Of a stretch of DNA of 8,336 nucleotides, positions 6,557 to 8,336 are shown in pieces. This DNA comes from Scatosoma sp045660265 (GTDB lineage: Bacteria > Bacillota > Clostridia > Christensenellales > Borkfalkiaceae). Where the stretch lies: contig JAZRDM010000032.1 of assembly GCA_045660265.1 (NCBI GenBank), positions 1 through 8,336 of the forward strand, read 5' to 3'. The translations under genes were made by a program, and so were the position numbers. The notes beneath the pieces were generated by a model. The model saw only the letters and a program-made list of their open reading frames with translations. It was not told the origin of the DNA and searched no databases. Each line of letters opens with the position of its first letter. Position 1 is the first letter of the stretch.

Positions 6557-6571
6557 TGAAAAATTTTTTCA
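6557..6571. promoter_or_regulatory. Palindrome in the divergent intergenic region, candidate operator
   Basis: TGAAAAA-T-TTTTTCA is a perfect 7-bp-arm palindrome 18 bases upstream of the -35 of the DeoR-family gene and about 95 bases upstream of the -35 of the divergent operon. The place fits an operator for autoregulation, but a palindrome made of A and T runs is also likely by chance in this AT-rich stretch. Confidence 0.25.
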
Positions 6572-6588
6572 AAATCCCGCGTAAACAC

Positions 6589-6617
6589 TTGCGTTTTTTT
6601 TATATTTATGATAAATT
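6589..6617 (+). promoter_or_regulatory. Promoter of the DeoR-family regulator gene
   Basis: TTGCGT (6589-6594), 17 bp, TAAATT (6612-6617), with TATGA before the -10 (extended -10). Predicted start near 6624, leaving a 20-nt leader that carries AAAGGAG. This placement excludes the upstream in-frame ATG at 6608 as a usable start. Confidence 0.6.
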
Positions 6618-6643
6618 TTAGGGGTATTACAAAGGAGAATATT

Positions 6644-7402
6644 ATGAAACGCGAACGTATTGAAGAAATTGCCGAATTATTAAATAAACGCGGGCGCCTA
6701 TCGTTAGAACAGCTTGAAATCTTTTTTCCTAACGTGTCGCAAATGACTTTACGCCGAGATTTATTTCAGCTGGAAGAAGAAGGAAAAATTATCCGCATTC
6801 GCGGCGGTGCAATGTCTGTAAAGGAAGTTCAAAAGGTTTCCGGCGAAGCTTACGCTAAAAAAACAACCATCCATACAGATGAAAAAATAAAAATTGCGCA
6901 AAAAGCGGCAGAATTGGTGGACGAAGGCTCCTCTATTTTTATCGACGGTGGCACGACGGCGCTGTATTTAGCAAAAGAGTTGCCTGATATGCCTTGTAAC
7001 GTTTTCACAAACGGTATCGCCGTCGCTAGCGAACTCGCTCAGAAAAAAAATATCGTTATCAATCTCTTGGGCGGACAACTGATGAAAGAAAACTTATCCA
7101 CCGCGTCTTCCCTTTCCTCTATTTATTTTACGGATACCAACTTCGAGCTTGCTATCATTTCTGCTTCCGCTTTTACGTTAGAAAACGGCTTTTCTTGCGG
7201 ATCGCAGATAGAAGCCGACCTGTTAAAGCTTGTACGAAAAAAAACCAAGTTTATGTACATGATGTTGGACTCGTCTAAAATCGGAAAAATTATGCCTTAC
7301 ACCTTTGCGCGACCTGAGGACATCAACGTTTTAATTACTGACGACAGTTTCCCCGAATCGTTAAAAGAAACCTTTAAAAAATTGAATATTGTTGTTATTT
7401 AA
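6644..7402 (+). CDS. DeoR-family transcriptional regulator
   Basis: A 252-aa regulator, normal length for the family. An N-terminal DeoR-type winged helix-turn-helix (about 1-57) starts MKRERIEEIAELLNKRGRLS and continues through VSQMTLRRDLFQLEEEGKI to the wing IRIRGGAMS. A sugar-phosphate sensor domain follows (about 75-230) with the typical DEKIKIAQKAAELVDEGSSI, FIDGGTTALYLAKEL, TNGIAVASEL, LLGGQL and the end LDSSKIGK. The family usually represses sugar-use operons and is released by a phosphorylated sugar; no sugar gene lies nearby, so target and ligand are unknown. The start is set by AAAGGAG (6631-6637) six bases before ATG 6644; an in-frame ATG at 6608 lies upstream of the predicted transcript start and is rejected. 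It is divergent from the synthetase operon and convergent with rubrerythrin, a single-gene unit ending in a hairpin. Confidence 0.93.
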   Translation: MKRERIEEIAELLNKRGRLSLEQLEIFFPNVSQMTLRRDLFQLEEEGKIIRIRGGAMSVKEVQKVSGEAYAKKTTIHTDEKIKIAQKAAELVDEGSSIFIDGGTTALYLAKELPDMPCNVFTNGIAVASELAQKKNIVINLLGGQLMKENLSTASSLSSIYFTDTNFELAIISASAFTLENGFSCGSQIEADLLKLVRKKTKFMYMMLDSSKIGKIMPYTFARPEDINVLITDDSFPESLKETFKKLNIVVI

Positions 7403-7412
7403 TGAATAATAA

Positions 7413-7440
7413 ACCCTCGTTTCTTTTATGAAACGAGGGT
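7413..7440 (+). terminator. Hairpin terminator between the DeoR-family gene and rubrerythrin
   Basis: Perfect 11-bp stem ACCCTCGTTTC (7413-7423) / GAAACGAGGGT (7430-7440) with loop TTTTAT, 10 bases beyond the TAA of the regulator. The plus-strand tail CTTCTCTTTT is moderately T-rich, and in the minus direction the stem is followed by TTATTATT, so it may serve both convergent genes, though it lies about 67 bases past the rubrerythrin stop. Confidence 0.8.
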
Positions 7441-7507
7441 CTTCTCTTTTAATATTACAGGATTAGGTTAATACAGCATTTTCCTATTTTTTTAGCCTAA
7501 AACAAGC

Positions 7508-8035
7508 TTATTTAAAATATCTATCCAACAGACCTTTAAATCCAGCGCCATGACGCGCTTCGTCCTTCGCCATTTCGTGTACAGTATCGTGAATAGCGTC
7601 ATAACCAAGTTGTTTTGCGCGCACAGCAAGGTCTAACTTGCCTTTGCAAGCGCCGCCTTCCGCCATATAACGAAGTTCCAAATTCTTCTTCGTAGAATTT
7701 GTTACTACTTCGCCGAGAAGTTCTGCAAATTTCGCTGCGTGTTCGGCTTCTTCGAATGCATATCTCTTATACGCCTCTGCAATTTCAGGATAACCTTCTC
7801 TTTCTGCCACTCTCGCCATTGCTAAATACATACCTACTTCCGTGCATTCGCCCATAAAGTTTTCTCTTAAGCCGTTTACGACTTCCATATCCTCAACCAT
7901 GCCGTCGCCTACGTGATGTTCACACGCCCAAGCCATTGCTTCAGCGGGCAACGCTTCGAATTTCGTAGCATTACATTGAGGGCATTTTTCTACGCCGTCT
8001 TCTACGACGCATCCACAAATAAGACATCTTTTCAT
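7508..8035 (-). CDS. Rubrerythrin with N-terminal rubredoxin-like domain (NADH peroxidase / reverse rubrerythrin type)
   Basis: Cytosolic non-haem iron protein that reduces hydrogen peroxide in anaerobes, taking electrons from NAD(P)H through a partner reductase. It starts MKRCLICG: a compact rubredoxin-like iron site C-x2-C ... C-x2-C (C4, C7, C18, C21 counted from this start) comes first, then a four-helix ferritin-like di-iron domain. Its ligands appear as ENFMGECTEVGMYLAM (two Glu), EEAEH (ExxH) and DEARHG (ExxH). The order, rubredoxin before di-iron domain, is reversed relative to classical rubrerythrin and matches the enzymes labelled NADH peroxidase or reverse rubrerythrin in clostridia. 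Two in-frame ATGs exist: AAGGAG (8049-8044) is 8 nt before ATG 8035 but only 2 nt before ATG 8041, so 8035 is chosen (175 aa). It stands alone, between the DeoR-family gene and an rRNA operon end, and its promoter is overlapped by palindromes, so it is probably repressor controlled. Confidence 0.93.
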   Translation of the reverse strand: MKRCLICGCVVEDGVEKCPQCNATKFEALPAEAMAWACEHHVGDGMVEDMEVVNGLRENFMGECTEVGMYLAMARVAEREGYPEIAEAYKRYAFEEAEHAAKFAELLGEVVTNSTKKNLELRYMAEGGACKGKLDLAVRAKQLGYDAIHDTVHEMAKDEARHGAGFKGLLDRYFK

Positions 8036-8061
8036 ATTCATTTCTCCTTGATTTTTAAACG

Positions 8062-8089
8062 TTTCGTTGAATTTCTTCCTTCAACGAAA
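8062..8089. promoter_or_regulatory. Inverted repeat over the rubrerythrin transcription start, candidate operator or 5' mRNA hairpin
   Basis: TTTCGTTGAA (8062-8071) and TTCAACGAAA (8080-8089) form a perfect 10-bp inverted repeat with an 8-bp centre. It spans the predicted start (8086), a typical place for a repressor. In RNA the part from 8086 on can still pair CGTTGAA with TTCAACG, giving a 5'-terminal stem. It is not followed by a T tract, so it is not read as a terminator, and it does not match the PerR box known to me. Confidence 0.6.
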
Positions 8090-8090
8090 G

Positions 8091-8102
8091 TATGATATCA
8101 TA
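8091..8102. promoter_or_regulatory. 12-bp palindrome overlapping the rubrerythrin -10
   Basis: TATGATATCATA is a perfect 12-bp palindrome that includes the -10 (TATCAT on the minus strand) and its TG extension. It may be a regulator half of the control region or only a by-product of the -10 sequence. Confidence 0.35.
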
Positions 8103-8120
8103 TCAAAAAGAATTTGTCAA
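8092..8120 (-). promoter_or_regulatory. Rubrerythrin promoter
   Basis: On the minus strand, a consensus TTGACA (8120-8115), 17 bp, then TATCAT (8097-8092), with TATGA before the -10. Predicted start near 8086, about 50 nt upstream of the chosen ATG. This is the best -35 in the window, suggesting strong expression when not repressed. Confidence 0.75.
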
Positions 8121-8263
8121 TACCCCAAAAGCCTTTTTTCTTTAATTTCAATAAATTTTCTCCGTCCTGTCATTTTTGACAAGAAATGGAATACCCCCCA
8201 CCCATGTACGCGTTGAACGATTGTTATAACTATATTATCAATATAAGAAAGCAAATAAAAGAA

Positions 8264-8293
8264 AAAAGACTTTACGTAGTTGTAAAGTCTTTT
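8264..8293 (-). terminator. Terminator of the rRNA operon
   Basis: Perfect 12-bp stem AAAAGACTTTAC (8264-8275) / GTAAAGTCTTTT (8282-8293) with a 6-nt loop, 10 bases past the 5S 3' end. In the minus direction the stem is followed by TTCTTTTATTTGC, which with the stem's own T's makes a long T tract. Direction and distance fit the rRNA transcript. Confidence 0.85.
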
Positions 8294-8303
8294 CGTTTGA
8301 AAA

Positions 8304-8336
8304 GCGGCAATTACCTATCCTCCCGGCAGTTCTCTG
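8304..8336 (-). rRNA. rrf: 5S ribosomal RNA, 3' end only, cut by window edge
   Basis: Read on the minus strand, the last 33 bases end CTGCCGGGAGGATAGGTAA-TTGCCGC, which fits the 3' portion of bacterial 5S rRNA (helix IV side with GGGAGxxTAGGT, then the 3' strand of helix I). The 5' strand of helix I, expected to be GCGGCAA or close to it, lies outside the window. A strong terminator follows directly, as expected for the end of an rRNA operon. The 3' boundary is good to a base or two. Confidence 0.8.

Noticed and set aside
6556..6621. 21-codon frame on the plus strand upstream of the DeoR-family gene
   Set aside because: No ribosome site, and it ends inside the regulator's promoter, so its transcript would not be made from that promoter.
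8176..8198. TTGACA on the plus strand as a promoter
   Set aside because: The position 17 bp downstream reads CACCCA, no -10 is present at 16-18 bp, and no plus-strand gene follows.
1..8336. tRNA genes, CRISPR arrays, insertion sequences, integrases or att-like direct repeats
   Set aside because: None could be recognised on reading; the only repeats found are local hairpins explained as terminators or candidate operators. No search program was run.

Overview
The window looks like chromosomal DNA from an anaerobic, low-to-moderate GC Gram-positive bacterium, probably a gut Clostridia lineage. The evidence is a GTP-type PEP carboxykinase, an oxygen-defence rubrerythrin of the NADH-peroxidase type, a short-form alanyl-tRNA synthetase, A/G-rich Shine-Dalgarno sites and Gram-positive style TRTG extended -10 promoters. 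The exact taxon cannot be fixed from the sequence. No mobile element, CRISPR array or tRNA gene was seen.

Layout, left to right. (1) 1-750, minus: the 5' part of a GTP-dependent PEP carboxykinase gene, cut by the window edge, with a clear promoter and a leader of about 120 nt. (2) 751-1060: AT-rich intergenic DNA holding that promoter and the terminator of the next gene. (3) 1061-1990, minus: a formate/nitrite-transporter-like membrane protein fused to a C-terminal cysteine-rich CPCC domain, the most unusual gene here. Its promoter sits so close that the mRNA may be nearly leaderless. (4) 2077-6394, minus: an operon of four genes in the order hypothetical (212 aa), cysS, alaS, hypothetical (123 aa). 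It has one recognisable promoter at 6433-6461 and ends at a strong hairpin at 2041-2075. (5) 6462-6643: a divergent regulatory interval. (6) 6644-7402, plus: a DeoR-family regulator, the only plus-strand gene, ending in a hairpin that faces the convergent rubrerythrin. (7) 7508-8035, minus: a rubrerythrin with an N-terminal rubredoxin-like site and a promoter overlapped by two palindromes. (8) 8121-8263: non-coding DNA with only a short inverted repeat. (9) 8264-8336, minus: the terminator and 3' end of a 5S rRNA gene, so an rRNA operon enters from the right.

The genes are mostly housekeeping: anaplerotic carbon metabolism, two aminoacyl-tRNA synthetases, peroxide defence and rRNA. All five promoters I could assign share a 17-bp spacer and a TRTG extended -10. 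The points most worth a second look are the transporter-CPCC fusion, whose central histidine is replaced by asparagine, its nearly leaderless start, the palindromes over the rubrerythrin promoter, and a terminator-like hairpin that overlaps the alaS stop codon.
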